Source: JASFRS01 sp050114795
Lineage (GTDB): Bacteria; Pseudomonadota; Alphaproteobacteria; Sphingomonadales; CAKZYD01
Direction of reading: 5' to 3'
Assembly: GCA_050114795.1 (NCBI GenBank)
Contig: JASFRS010000035.1
Span: 1 to 17,805, forward strand
Length of the DNA stretch: 17,805 nucleotides
Below the pieces are notes generated by a model. That model searched no databases. It saw only the letters and a program-made list of their open reading frames with translations, and was not told where the DNA came from. Of the stretch, positions 7,184 through 14,078 are shown piece after piece (the stretch's first letter is position 1; every line of letters begins with the position of its first letter). The position numbers and the translations under genes were made by a program.

Positions 7184-7198
7184 TGCCAAGGTTTGCCA
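7182..7198 (-). promoter_or_regulatory. Direct repeat TGGCAAA at the predicted nadA transcription start, candidate operator
   Basis: TTTGCCA occurs at 7182-7188 and again at 7192-7198, exactly 10 bases (one helical turn) apart, just downstream of the predicted -10 box. The placement suits a repressor of NAD synthesis. The regulator is not identifiable from the site. Confidence 0.3.
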
Positions 7199-7200
7199 GC

Positions 7201-7228
7201 TTTATAACCGATAAAATATCGCTGTCAC
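7201..7228 (-). promoter_or_regulatory. Candidate sigma-70-type promoter for nadA-nadC
   Basis: On the minus strand GTGACA (7223-7228) is followed after 16 bases by TATAAA (7201-7206), close to the TTGACA/TATAAT consensus. The -35 box includes the stop codon of the upstream hydrolase gene. The predicted start of transcription near 7194 leaves a leader of about 60 bases. Confidence 0.45.
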
Positions 7229-8127
7229 GAATTTGTCGTACATGCAAAATAAACAGCGTCCAAACTTGCATCGCCATGACAATCCACACGCCCTTCCTTT
7301 TTCAGCTTTATCAAATGCGCGAAAACGGAGCGCGCAGCGGCTGGATATAGGGCTTTGGGCGTATCGATATAAAGCTTTTCAACAATGGGCATGATGGCAC
7401 TTTCGCCTTCGTTCAGTGTGGCCAATATTGCGCTTTCCCGATCCATGCGATGTTGGATTAATGCACTGAGGAAGGGCTTCACTTCTGTAATAGGCTGTCC
7501 ATGCGTTGGCCAAAGCGTTGAAACATCCATAGCTTTGATTTTCTCGAGGCTGGTAAGATAGTCCGCCATATCACCATCTGGTGGCAGGATCACTGAAGTA
7601 GACCAAGACATGACATGATCTCCACAAAACAAAGCGTTTTCTTCAAGCCAGTGATAGCAAAAGTGATTTGAAACATGACCTGGCGTTGCAATGGCTTTTA
7701 AGGTCCAGCTATTACCTTCGACGATATCACCATCTTTTAAAATGCGGTCGGGCTTGTAACTGTCATCCAATGCCTCTTCAAAATGATCCCCATCGCCATG
7801 AGGCGCAAGAGGGGGGCAGCCCCATATGGGTGCACCGCTCAGTTTCTTAAGCGCCTGGCTTAAAGGAGAATGATCGCGGTGGGTGTGCGTTACGATGATA
7901 TGGCTTATCCGGGCATCACCAATGGCATTCATTAATGCATCGAGGTGAGCGGGGTTATCAGGGCCAGGGTCTATAACTGCGACATCATTTTCGCCCAAGA
8001 TATAAGTGCCTGTCCCTGTATAAGTAAACGGCCCGGCATTGGGCGCAACAACTCGCCTTAACCCTTGATGTGGATGATAGCATTTGCCGCTTTGTGAATC
8101 CGGATCGCTTATAAATTTCAACGCCAT
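7225..8127 (-). CDS. Metallo-beta-lactamase-fold hydrolase
   Basis: A 300-residue MBL-fold protein, probably a cytoplasmic hydrolase of the glyoxalase II/LACTB2-like broad group. The metal ligands are all visible: H81, H83, D85 and H86 in THTHRDHSPLS, H151 in ATPGHVSNHF, D170 in FCGDHVMS and H209 in WPTHGQP. The C-terminal 80 residues (from about 215, HRMDRESAILATLNEGE and HLIKLKKEGRVDCHG) form the helical winged-helix-like tail seen in LACTB2-type members, which act on RNA or thioesters. The exact substrate cannot be read. The ATG is preceded by AGGTGA at good spacing. It lies upstream of nadA on the same strand, 89 bases away with what looks like an independent nadA promoter. Confidence 0.9.
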   Translation of the reverse strand: MALKFISDPDSQSGKCYHPHQGLRRVVAPNAGPFTYTGTGTYILGENDVAVIDPGPDNPAHLDALMNAIGDARISHIIVTHTHRDHSPLSQALKKLSGAPIWGCPPLAPHGDGDHFEEALDDSYKPDRILKDGDIVEGNSWTLKAIATPGHVSNHFCYHWLEENALFCGDHVMSWSTSVILPPDGDMADYLTSLEKIKAMDVSTLWPTHGQPITEVKPFLSALIQHRMDRESAILATLNEGESAIMPIVEKLYIDTPKALYPAAARSVFAHLIKLKKEGRVDCHGDASLDAVYFACTTNS

Positions 8128-8190
8128 ATTTCACCTGATTTTGCAGGATAAGGGCGCAGACAATCACATATCTCTTGAGTGAAGCAAAGA

Positions 8191-8223
8191 AAGAAAAGGC
8201 CCGGAGCGATCTGCGCCCGGGCC
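8191..8223 (-). terminator. Intrinsic terminator on the minus strand
   Basis: GGCCCGG (8198-8204) pairs with CCGGGCC (8217-8223), and GCG/CGC continues the stem past a single bulge to a 5-base loop. Read on the minus strand the GC-rich stem is followed at once by TTTTCTTTCTTT (8186-8197), a textbook Rho-independent signal. On the plus strand no T tract follows. It lies 64 bases upstream of the hydrolase start and downstream of no minus-strand gene. Confidence 0.65.
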
Positions 8224-8255
8224 AGTTACCCCATTATAGAGGCATAATGGGTGTG

Positions 8256-8303
8256 GACAGTGACAAACGGGCCAGGCAGTAGCTGTGGCCCGTTTGTCGT
8301 GTC
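8256..8303. repeat. Long inverted repeat (12 perfect pairs plus 4)
   Basis: GACAAACGGGCC (8262-8273) pairs perfectly with GGCCCGTTTGTC (8287-8298) around a 13-base loop; GACA (8256-8259) and TGTC (8300-8303) extend the stem. A small CAG-TAG-CTG hairpin fits inside the loop. Confidence 0.75.
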
Positions 8304-8437
8304 TATTACGGTGAAAGTGCAACCATGGATTACCCACATTTAAGAAATTAGTAAGCATCTGGCGTTATCAAAATTGTAATTTCAAAAAAAGCGGTGATGA
8401 GGGCGGAGGTCACCGGCGGGTAAGTAACGGGGGCGAG

Positions 8438-11400
8438 ATGGTTTTTTTTTCAGGGGCGAAGTCTCTTCGCACCAGTCTTAACAGATTGATTGCAGTAGCA
8501 GTTTTGCCGACCGTTTTAATGATGGCAGCTGCTGGGTTGATTACCTATAAAATGGCGATCAATCACTCTCAAAGCGTCCTGATGGAGGTCACTCGGTCGA
8601 CCAAGACCCAATATCACCATCAACTCTCTTATGCGCGTGACAAACTCGCTTTTCTTGGAAAGCTTGAGCAAGTACGTTCCGGGGGTGCAGCCTGTAGTGA
8701 AAGCCTTGCTGATTTTGTACCATATAGCCAAAGAAGTGGCGCCATTTTCAGGGTTGAGAAAGATGGTCGCGTAAGTTGCGCCAATCTGCCACTTGAACAG
8801 CAACTAAGCTATGCGGGGCTTCCGGCTTTTGAAGCTGCCTGGAATGCAAAAGATATTTTCATTATGGCGTTTGATAAAGACGCTATAACAGGAAAGCCCG
8901 TCATAGCGGCCTCCTTGAAATTTGAAGGAGAAGATGGGCAAGATCCCTTCTTGCTCACGATAAGCGTTGATTCAATTCTGCTTGGAACAACGATTGGTCA
9001 AACGGAATTACCTAAAGGTTATAGCTTTGCATTTGTGGATATGGATGGCCGCATTGTCATGCGATATCCAAATGGCGATCGTCATGTTGGTAAATTTGTA
9101 AATGACGAGGCTATGAAGATTCTGAAAGAAGGTGGAGAGACCTTTCATGAATTTCCATCTTATGATGGATTTAAACGCATTTATACATCGGAATCTTTGA
9201 ATTCATCCGGGCACGGACTTTATCTTGCTGTCGGCGTGCCTTTAAGTGATGCCACTGCGCTTGCCAAGACAATCATTACCTTGTTGATTTTTGCCGCATG
9301 TATTGGAGCTTTAGCGCTGTTGGGTGTAACGACTTTTGGTTCAAATTGGCTGGTCAGCAAATATTTAGGGCCCGTCCTTGAAGTCGCAAAAACCTTTGCG
9401 AGTGGAGATTTGAGCCAGCGTATCAACCCGGAAAGCTCTGCTGAAGAATTAAAGGGCCTCAGTCATGCCATGAATACAATGGCATCGAAGCTCGATGAGC
9501 GGGAAGCTGAACTGCGCAAGCTGGGGTTAGTTGCGTCGAATGCCACTAATGGTGTCCTGATAGCTAATTCAGATTTTCGGGTTGAATGGGTTAATGAAGC
9601 ACTTTCCCGGATCACCGGCTTGGAACGCAATGAATTGATCGGGCGGTTTCCTTTGGAGATATTAAGGACAACAAAAGCAGATGTGGCGCTTGTCAGGCAA
9701 GCGCAACAGGAATTGGAGGCAGGGTATCCTTCCAAGCTTGAATTGAAGACTTTTCGTAAGGATGGCGGGCGACTTTGGCTTGAATATTCTATTCAGCCTA
9801 TCTTTAACGAAGAAGGTCAGATCGTCCGTTACATCTCGATTATGACGGATATTACAAAGCGAAAAGTTCTTGAGCAGAATTTGCTTCGCGCTGAGGAAAT
9901 TGGGGCAATCGGTCATTGGCGGTTGGATGTTTCTTCGCAAGCTTTGAGTTGCTCTGACCAAAATTTCAGAATTCTTGGACATGAACCACAAAAGGGCCCG
10001 ATTGCGATTAAGCAAGGCCTCCAGATCTTCTATAAGGAAGATCGTGATGTATTGGTGAAAGCCCTGCGTCGATCTGTGGAAAGTCAAACGCCTATGGAAT
10101 TGGAGATGCGCGTAAGGTCGCGATCCAGCGGGCGTCGTTATGTTCATATTAAAGCGGAATGCGACTTTGATGACAGCGGGCGTGTAAATGCTTTGTTCGG
10201 TGTGTTTCAAGATATTACAGAAGCCAAAAAAGCCGAGCGCGCGCTACAACAGGCACGTCTGGAGGCGGAGCAGGGCAATCAGATGAAAACTGAGTTTCTA
10301 GCGACCATGTCGCATGAAATCCGCACGCCGATGAATGGTGTGCTTGGTATGGCAGATCTTTTGCGCGATACGCCCTTGGATGCCGAGCAACGTCGTTTTG
10401 TTGATACAATCACATTGTCTGGCAAGGGCCTGTTGACATTAATCAATGATATTCTTGATCTTTCTAAGCTAGAAGCCGGTGGTGTTCGATTGGAAGACGA
10501 GCCGTTTTCTATTGATGCTTTATTGCAAGAAGTCATGACCTTGATGTCAGTGAATGCGAATAAAAAAGGTCTGCCTTTAGTGCTCAAAAAATCGGATGCT
10601 GTTCCTGAAGTTATAAGTGGGGATATTCAACGGCTGAGGCAAGTTTTGGTAAATTTAATTGGCAATGCCATTAAATTTACGGCTGAGGGGCAGATCGAGG
10701 TACATGTGGAAGTGCTTGGAACGTCTTCTAAGGATAAGCATTGCATTCAATTCCGCGTTGTGGATACGGGTATCGGCATTCCTTCCAATATGCTGTCCAC
10801 ATTGTTTGAGAAATTCACTCAAGCAGATACTTCAACCACTAGGCGCTTTGGTGGCACAGGCCTAGGCTTAGCCATCAGTTGTGAGCTCGTTACTCTCATG
10901 GGTGGCCGTATATGGGTTTCAAGTCTGGAAGGCGAAGGTGCGACATTCGCATTCAACGTCAAACTAGGTGCTGTTGAGCAGACAAGTTTGACGAAGGGAG
11001 ATGAGATAGTTCCTATTCCTGCGAACATAGAGAATAATCGCTTTTTGCATGTCCTTGTCGTTGAGGATAATGCGATTAATCGTATGCTTATCACGACTAT
11101 GCTTCGTAAATTGGGACATGGGGTAGACACAGCATCCGATGGGGCGGAAGCTTTAGCGAAAATTCGTCACACCGCTTCAAAATTTGATGTGGTTCTCATG
11201 GATATTAATATGCCGCGTATGGATGGGGTTGCAGCAACGGATCGTATCAGGTCTCTGGGCGGCAAGGCGGCTGAAGTGCCGATTATCGCGTTGACGGCGA
11301 ATGCAATGGACGGTGACAGGGAAAAATATTTGGCCTCGGGCATGGATGGATATCTTGCAAAACCAATCGACCGTGCGGCTCTTATTGAAGTATTGACTGA

Positions 11401-11524
11401 AGCTGTCGATCAGGGTGCGGTTTATTCAGCGGATTTGGAGGAACCTATCTATAGTGATGAAGTTCCCCTCCCTGATGATGATGGACAAGGGCAATTAGCT
11501 GATTTGGTCGCATCATTGAAATGA
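8438..11524 (+). CDS. Membrane hybrid sensor histidine kinase (Cache-like sensor, HAMP, PAS-PAS, HisKA, HATPase, receiver)
   Basis: A 1028-residue orphan hybrid kinase. Layout: TM1 about 15-37; a periplasmic region of some 240 residues with a Cache-like look (PKGYSFAFVDMDGRIVMRYP); TM2 about 279-303; HAMP about 305-355; PAS 1 about 360-480 (NGVLIANSDFRVEWVNEALS); PAS 2 about 485-600; HisKA with phosphoacceptor H626 in MSHEIRTPMNG; HATPase with N743 in the N box, DTGIGIP at 776-782 and FGGTGLGL at 804-811; receiver from about 871 with acidic pair E876/D877 and phosphoacceptor D922 in VLMDINMPRMDG. After the receiver comes an acidic tail of about 40 residues with no Hpt domain. No response regulator or Hpt gene is nearby, so its target is unknown. 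Codons 2-4 contain a run of nine T. The ribosome site is weak (GGGGGCGAG). Confidence 0.95.
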   Translation: MVFFSGAKSLRTSLNRLIAVAVLPTVLMMAAAGLITYKMAINHSQSVLMEVTRSTKTQYHHQLSYARDKLAFLGKLEQVRSGGAACSESLADFVPYSQRSGAIFRVEKDGRVSCANLPLEQQLSYAGLPAFEAAWNAKDIFIMAFDKDAITGKPVIAASLKFEGEDGQDPFLLTISVDSILLGTTIGQTELPKGYSFAFVDMDGRIVMRYPNGDRHVGKFVNDEAMKILKEGGETFHEFPSYDGFKRIYTSESLNSSGHGLYLAVGVPLSDATALAKTIITLLIFAACIGALALLGVTTFGSNWLVSKYLGPVLEVAKTFASGDLSQRINPESSAEELKGLSHAMNTMASKLDEREAELRKLGLVASNATNGVLIANSDFRVEWVNEALSRITGLERNELIGRFPLEILRTTKADVALVRQAQQELEAGYPSKLELKTFRKDGGRLWLEYSIQPIFNEEGQIVRYISIMTDITKRKVLEQNLLRAEEIGAIGHWRLDVSSQALSCSDQNFRILGHEPQKGPIAIKQGLQIFYKEDRDVLVKALRRSVESQTPMELEMRVRSRSSGRRYVHIKAECDFDDSGRVNALFGVFQDITEAKKAERALQQARLEAEQGNQMKTEFLATMSHEIRTPMNGVLGMADLLRDTPLDAEQRRFVDTITLSGKGLLTLINDILDLSKLEAGGVRLEDEPFSIDALLQEVMTLMSVNANKKGLPLVLKKSDAVPEVISGDIQRLRQVLVNLIGNAIKFTAEGQIEVHVEVLGTSSKDKHCIQFRVVDTGIGIPSNMLSTLFEKFTQADTSTTRRFGGTGLGLAISCELVTLMGGRIWVSSLEGEGATFAFNVKLGAVEQTSLTKGDEIVPIPANIENNRFLHVLVVEDNAINRMLITTMLRKLGHGVDTASDGAEALAKIRHTASKFDVVLMDINMPRMDGVAATDRIRSLGGKAAEVPIIALTANAMDGDREKYLASGMDGYLAKPIDRAALIEVLTEAVDQGAVYSADLEEPIYSDEVPLPDDDGQGQLADLVASLK

Positions 11525-12379
11525 GGTCGTGGCAGCCAGGGTTTCGGAAATTCTTTTTTCTGCGCGCAATAAATTGAAATGGAGTAGCGTGAGAAAGAGT
11601 ATTTCGAAGAGGAAATACCCTAAAGGAAATCCAATAAGGACGAAGACAAAGATTGCTATTGTCCGATGATTGGCGCTCAAAATACTCCAACGCCGGATAT
11701 GATTGGGTAATAGATCGTTGTATATTTTTAGCGCGGTGTCTCTTTTCTCCTGGTTACTTTGCTGAATGGCTTCAGCCATAACTATTTCGATCTGTGGTAA
11801 TCCACCTTGGCCCATGGTTTGAATTTTTGAATATAATCTGCTCAAAATTGACATAAAGCCGGTGGGTTCAGGTGCTTTTTCATTCGTCGCCAACGTCATG
11901 TTTGCGATATGGGCAAAGCTTTGCCGACGTCGTTCAAATGAGGCCGCCTGATAAGCATGTGCAAGCGCTGCAGTGATTGCAAGAGGCCAAGCTAGGGTAG
12001 GGGGAACCCCTTGATCTAAAGCGCGTATAGTAAGTACAAAGTAAATCGCGGCAAAGGCACTATGGTCGCATATGCCATCGATTATCCGTCCGTATTCGCT
12101 CGCCCGGCCTGTTGCCCTGGCTAATTTTCCATCACTGCCATCCAGGATGTGCCAAAAAATTGCAAAACCTAAACCCGCTAGGCCAAGCAACGGCCTTCCT
12201 CCCAGGGATAGATAATATAAATACGCCGCAATTATTGCGCTAAATAGACCTAAAAACGATACGGTATTAGGTGTCAGTTTCAATCTGATTAAAATTGGGA
12301 GCAGCCTTTCAGACGCACGGTGGATGAAATAACGGTTGCTCCATTCTTCAATATCAGACGGACGACCGATTTGCGTCAT
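11513..12379 (-). CDS. CDP-alcohol phosphatidyltransferase family membrane protein
   Basis: A 288-residue multi-pass membrane enzyme that would transfer a phospho-alcohol from a CDP-linked donor to a second alcohol. The family motif D-x2-D-G-x2-A-R-x8-G-x3-D-x3-D is complete: D80, D83, R88, G97, D101 and D105 in DGSDGKLARATG and EYGRIIDGICD. The N-terminus NRYFIHRASERLL, then KLTPNTVSFLG, is the usual amphipathic lead-in and TM1. The start at 12379 has GGAG ten bases upstream; an alternative TTG start at 12412 adds 11 residues. It faces away from the inositol cluster across a 233-base gap, so it may supply the second transfer reaction, but its substrates are inferred only from position. Its 3' end overlaps the kinase 3' end by 12 bases. 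Confidence 0.87.
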   Translation of the reverse strand: MTQIGRPSDIEEWSNRYFIHRASERLLPILIRLKLTPNTVSFLGLFSAIIAAYLYYLSLGGRPLLGLAGLGFAIFWHILDGSDGKLARATGRASEYGRIIDGICDHSAFAAIYFVLTIRALDQGVPPTLAWPLAITAALAHAYQAASFERRRQSFAHIANMTLATNEKAPEPTGFMSILSRLYSKIQTMGQGGLPQIEIVMAEAIQQSNQEKRDTALKIYNDLLPNHIRRWSILSANHRTIAIFVFVLIGFPLGYFLFEILFLTLLHFNLLRAEKRISETLAATTSFQ

Positions 12380-12612
12380 GGTTGGGCTGCTCCATTTTGA
12401 AAGTAGAGGCAAATGCTATAATCAGCTTTTTTATAACGTGCAATAACGTCTAGTTAACTTCTTTAATCAACAAATTGACGCCATATTGTGAGACCAAAGA
12501 AACACAGTTTCGTGATTTTATACGACAATTTAAAATCCTGCTTTTCATGTGTCCTTTAGATTTGTTATGAGGCCGCATCAAATAGGACTGAACAGGGATT
12601 AACGCGATAACC
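12380..12612. promoter_or_regulatory. Divergent intergenic region between two CDP-alcohol transferase genes
   Basis: AT-rich spacer that must carry the promoters for both divergent genes. TTGACG at 12475-12480 could be a plus-strand -35, but no good -10 follows at 16-18 bases. TTAA boxes at 12454 and 12463 are five bases apart, not the seven of a CtrA site. No strong terminator or repeat was seen. The plus gene has no strong ribosome site before its ATG. Confidence 0.3.
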
Positions 12613-13974
12613 ATGGTCAAACGCGCGATAATAACGGCCCGCTTACCTCGACTTGATGGTCGTGAACGCCCTCGTTCACTTATCTCTTGTGGTGGCTTGA
12701 GCTTATTGGAGCGGCAGTTGCGCCAATTAGCTCGGGCAGGAATTGAAGAAGTCTGCGTTCTGGCTTTAGACTTTGCGCTTGAAATTGGTTCTGCGCTTCA
12801 GTCCATGAAAAAAATTCCATCAACAGTCGCCCTTGTTCAAAACCCCAAAGAATTGATGGATCTGGTTCGAGATGGCGGCGATATCCTTTTTCTGGATGAT
12901 GCGCTTCTTGTTGATGATAGAATATTAAAGGCTGTTATTCATAATGAGGCGTCAACGGTTTTGGCAACTGATACCAAAGCTGTAGCTGTTGGATTTCGGG
13001 CATCGGAGAACCTTCTTGGTGCAGACTCCACTGAACACTTTGTTGGTATAGCTAAGTTGCCGTCGGCATTGATTTCTGCACAAGCGCCGAATGCCCCGGC
13101 GGGGGATTTTTTAACATTGCTTCTCCAAGCAGCGAATTTTGAAAAAGACAGGGTACTTTTTGATATTTCATCGCTGCCGCTTTATTTACCGGATCGCAGG
13201 AGGGACGTGCCACTTCTCCTTCATCGCGTGTCAGAAAAAGAAGGGGCCGAGAATGGCGCTAATGCGCTTATTGCTATGGCTCAAAAAGGCACATTGGACT
13301 GGCCTGCGCGATTTATTCACCCGTTTTTCGAAAATCTGATAACAAAAGCGCTGCTTAATACCCCGGTAACACCCAATCAGGTGACATTGGTGACTGGTGT
13401 GTTTGGCTTTGGTGCCACTTATCTTTTTGCCACAGGCCATATGTTAATTGCCTTGGCGATTGCTTTGGTGCTTGGTGTGCTTGATGGTGTGGACGGTAAG
13501 CTAGCGCGCACGAAAATGCTGACATCTCGTGTGGGTGAGCTTGAACATATTTTAGATAAGCTTGTCGAATATAGCTGGTATTTTGGGATTGCATTTGCTT
13601 TGCAGCGGCAAGGCTCGGATGCAACTGTTTATAGTTTGGCTTTGCTGATCATGCTTTTTGCCTGGTCAGAAGTTGTGTTGAGTGAGTTTTTCCGGCGCTT
13701 AAGTGGCGTCCAATTGGATGATGCTGGTGATTTTGAACGGAAATTTCGTTTGATCGGCGGGCGAAGAAACACTTTTTTCTGGTCAGTCATCCCATTCGCC
13801 ATTATGGACATGTGGCTCGCAGCGATGTGGTTCTTAGCCATTTATTCGATTTTGACCACATTTGTCATGCAATGGCGGTTCATAGTACGTGTCATGGACT
13901 ACACGAGTAGCCTTAGTCCAATTATCGCACGGAATTTCAGGGATTCCGCTTATTTCCCTGATAAAAAAAAGTGA
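12613..13974 (+). CDS. Two-domain protein: degenerate nucleotidyltransferase plus CDP-alcohol phosphotransferase (IPCT-DIPPS-like)
   Basis: 453 residues with the domain order of the fused CTP:inositol-1-phosphate cytidylyltransferase/di-inositol-phosphate phosphate synthase of hyperthermophiles. Residues 1 to about 225 follow a nucleotidyltransferase fold (RAIITARLPRLDG at strand 1, LSLLERQLRQLARAGIEEV, then ILFLDDALLVDDRIL), but the G-x-G-x-R nucleotide loop is absent and the usual Lys is Arg21, so this half is probably not catalytic. From about 232 (WPARFIHPFFENLITKALL, then TPNQVTLVTG) a membrane CDP-alcohol transferase begins. It has D291, D294, G295, A298, R299 and G308, but the positions of the last two Asp hold H312 and K316; E311 and D315 lie one residue earlier. 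Together with the downstream inositol genes this suggests an inositol phosphodiester or inositol lipid product. Product and activity are inferred. Confidence 0.85.
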   Translation: MVKRAIITARLPRLDGRERPRSLISCGGLSLLERQLRQLARAGIEEVCVLALDFALEIGSALQSMKKIPSTVALVQNPKELMDLVRDGGDILFLDDALLVDDRILKAVIHNEASTVLATDTKAVAVGFRASENLLGADSTEHFVGIAKLPSALISAQAPNAPAGDFLTLLLQAANFEKDRVLFDISSLPLYLPDRRRDVPLLLHRVSEKEGAENGANALIAMAQKGTLDWPARFIHPFFENLITKALLNTPVTPNQVTLVTGVFGFGATYLFATGHMLIALAIALVLGVLDGVDGKLARTKMLTSRVGELEHILDKLVEYSWYFGIAFALQRQGSDATVYSLALLIMLFAWSEVVLSEFFRRLSGVQLDDAGDFERKFRLIGGRRNTFFWSVIPFAIMDMWLAAMWFLAIYSILTTFVMQWRFIVRVMDYTSSLSPIIARNFRDSAYFPDKKK

Positions 13975-13983
13975 AGAAAATTG

Positions 13984-14055
13984 GTTGTCGCATCCCCCTG
14001 AAGTAAAGAACTTCAGCGGCAACTTGCTTTGAGCCCTTATCAAATAAAGAAGGGC
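13984..14055 (+). promoter_or_regulatory. Two consecutive hairpins in the leader of the inositol-phosphate synthase gene
   Basis: Hairpin 1: GTTGTCG (13984-13990) with CGGCAAC (14017-14023), one G-T pair, then a 7-base bulge and CTGAAGT/ACTTCAG (13998-14004 with 14010-14016) around a 5-base loop, 14 pairs in all. Hairpin 2: GCCCTT (14033-14038) with AAGGGC (14050-14055). The second stem covers an AAGGG ribosome-site-like motif. No T tract follows hairpin 1, so it is not a clear terminator; it may be an RNA processing or translation control element within the operon. Confidence 0.4.
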
Positions 14056-14060
14056 GCAAA

Positions 14061-14078
14061 ATGAAAAGGAGCAAATGA
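14061..14078 (+). CDS. Possible five-codon minicistron coupled to ino1
   Basis: ATG AAA AGG AGC AAA TGA encodes MKRSK. AAGGG lies six bases before the ATG, and the stop overlaps the inositol-phosphate synthase ATG as ATGA. The same bases carry the AAAGGAG ribosome site of the synthase. It may be translated to couple or tune synthase expression, or be coincidence; only ribosome profiling could tell. Confidence 0.2.
   Translation: MKRSK

Larger units (their letters stand above)
8191..8310 (-). ncRNA. Candidate structured small RNA or attenuated leader ending in a terminator
   Basis: Three stems follow each other in the 310-base gap between the hydrolase and the kinase: 8256-8303 (12 perfect pairs plus extension), 8230-8251 (CCCATTAT/ATAATGGG, 8 pairs, 6-base loop) and the terminator at 8198-8223. 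Only the minus strand gives a T tract after the last stem, so a minus-strand transcript starting somewhere in 8305-8370 is the simplest reading. It could be a trans-acting RNA, or a leader controlling the hydrolase by attenuation. I recognise no Rfam family and the promoter is only guessed (TTGATA at 8366-8371 on the minus strand, with no strong -10). The rest of the gap, 8311-8437, holds only the kinase leader with a 6-bp hairpin at 8392-8415. Confidence 0.35.

Noticed and set aside
8164..8358. 64-codon open frame on the minus strand within the gap before the kinase
   Set aside because: It runs through all three hairpins and the terminator, has no family character, and its Cys/His-rich composition fits translation of stem sequences.
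12454..12470. Possible CtrA site (paired TTAA boxes)
   Set aside because: The boxes are five bases apart, whereas the full CtrA motif needs seven.
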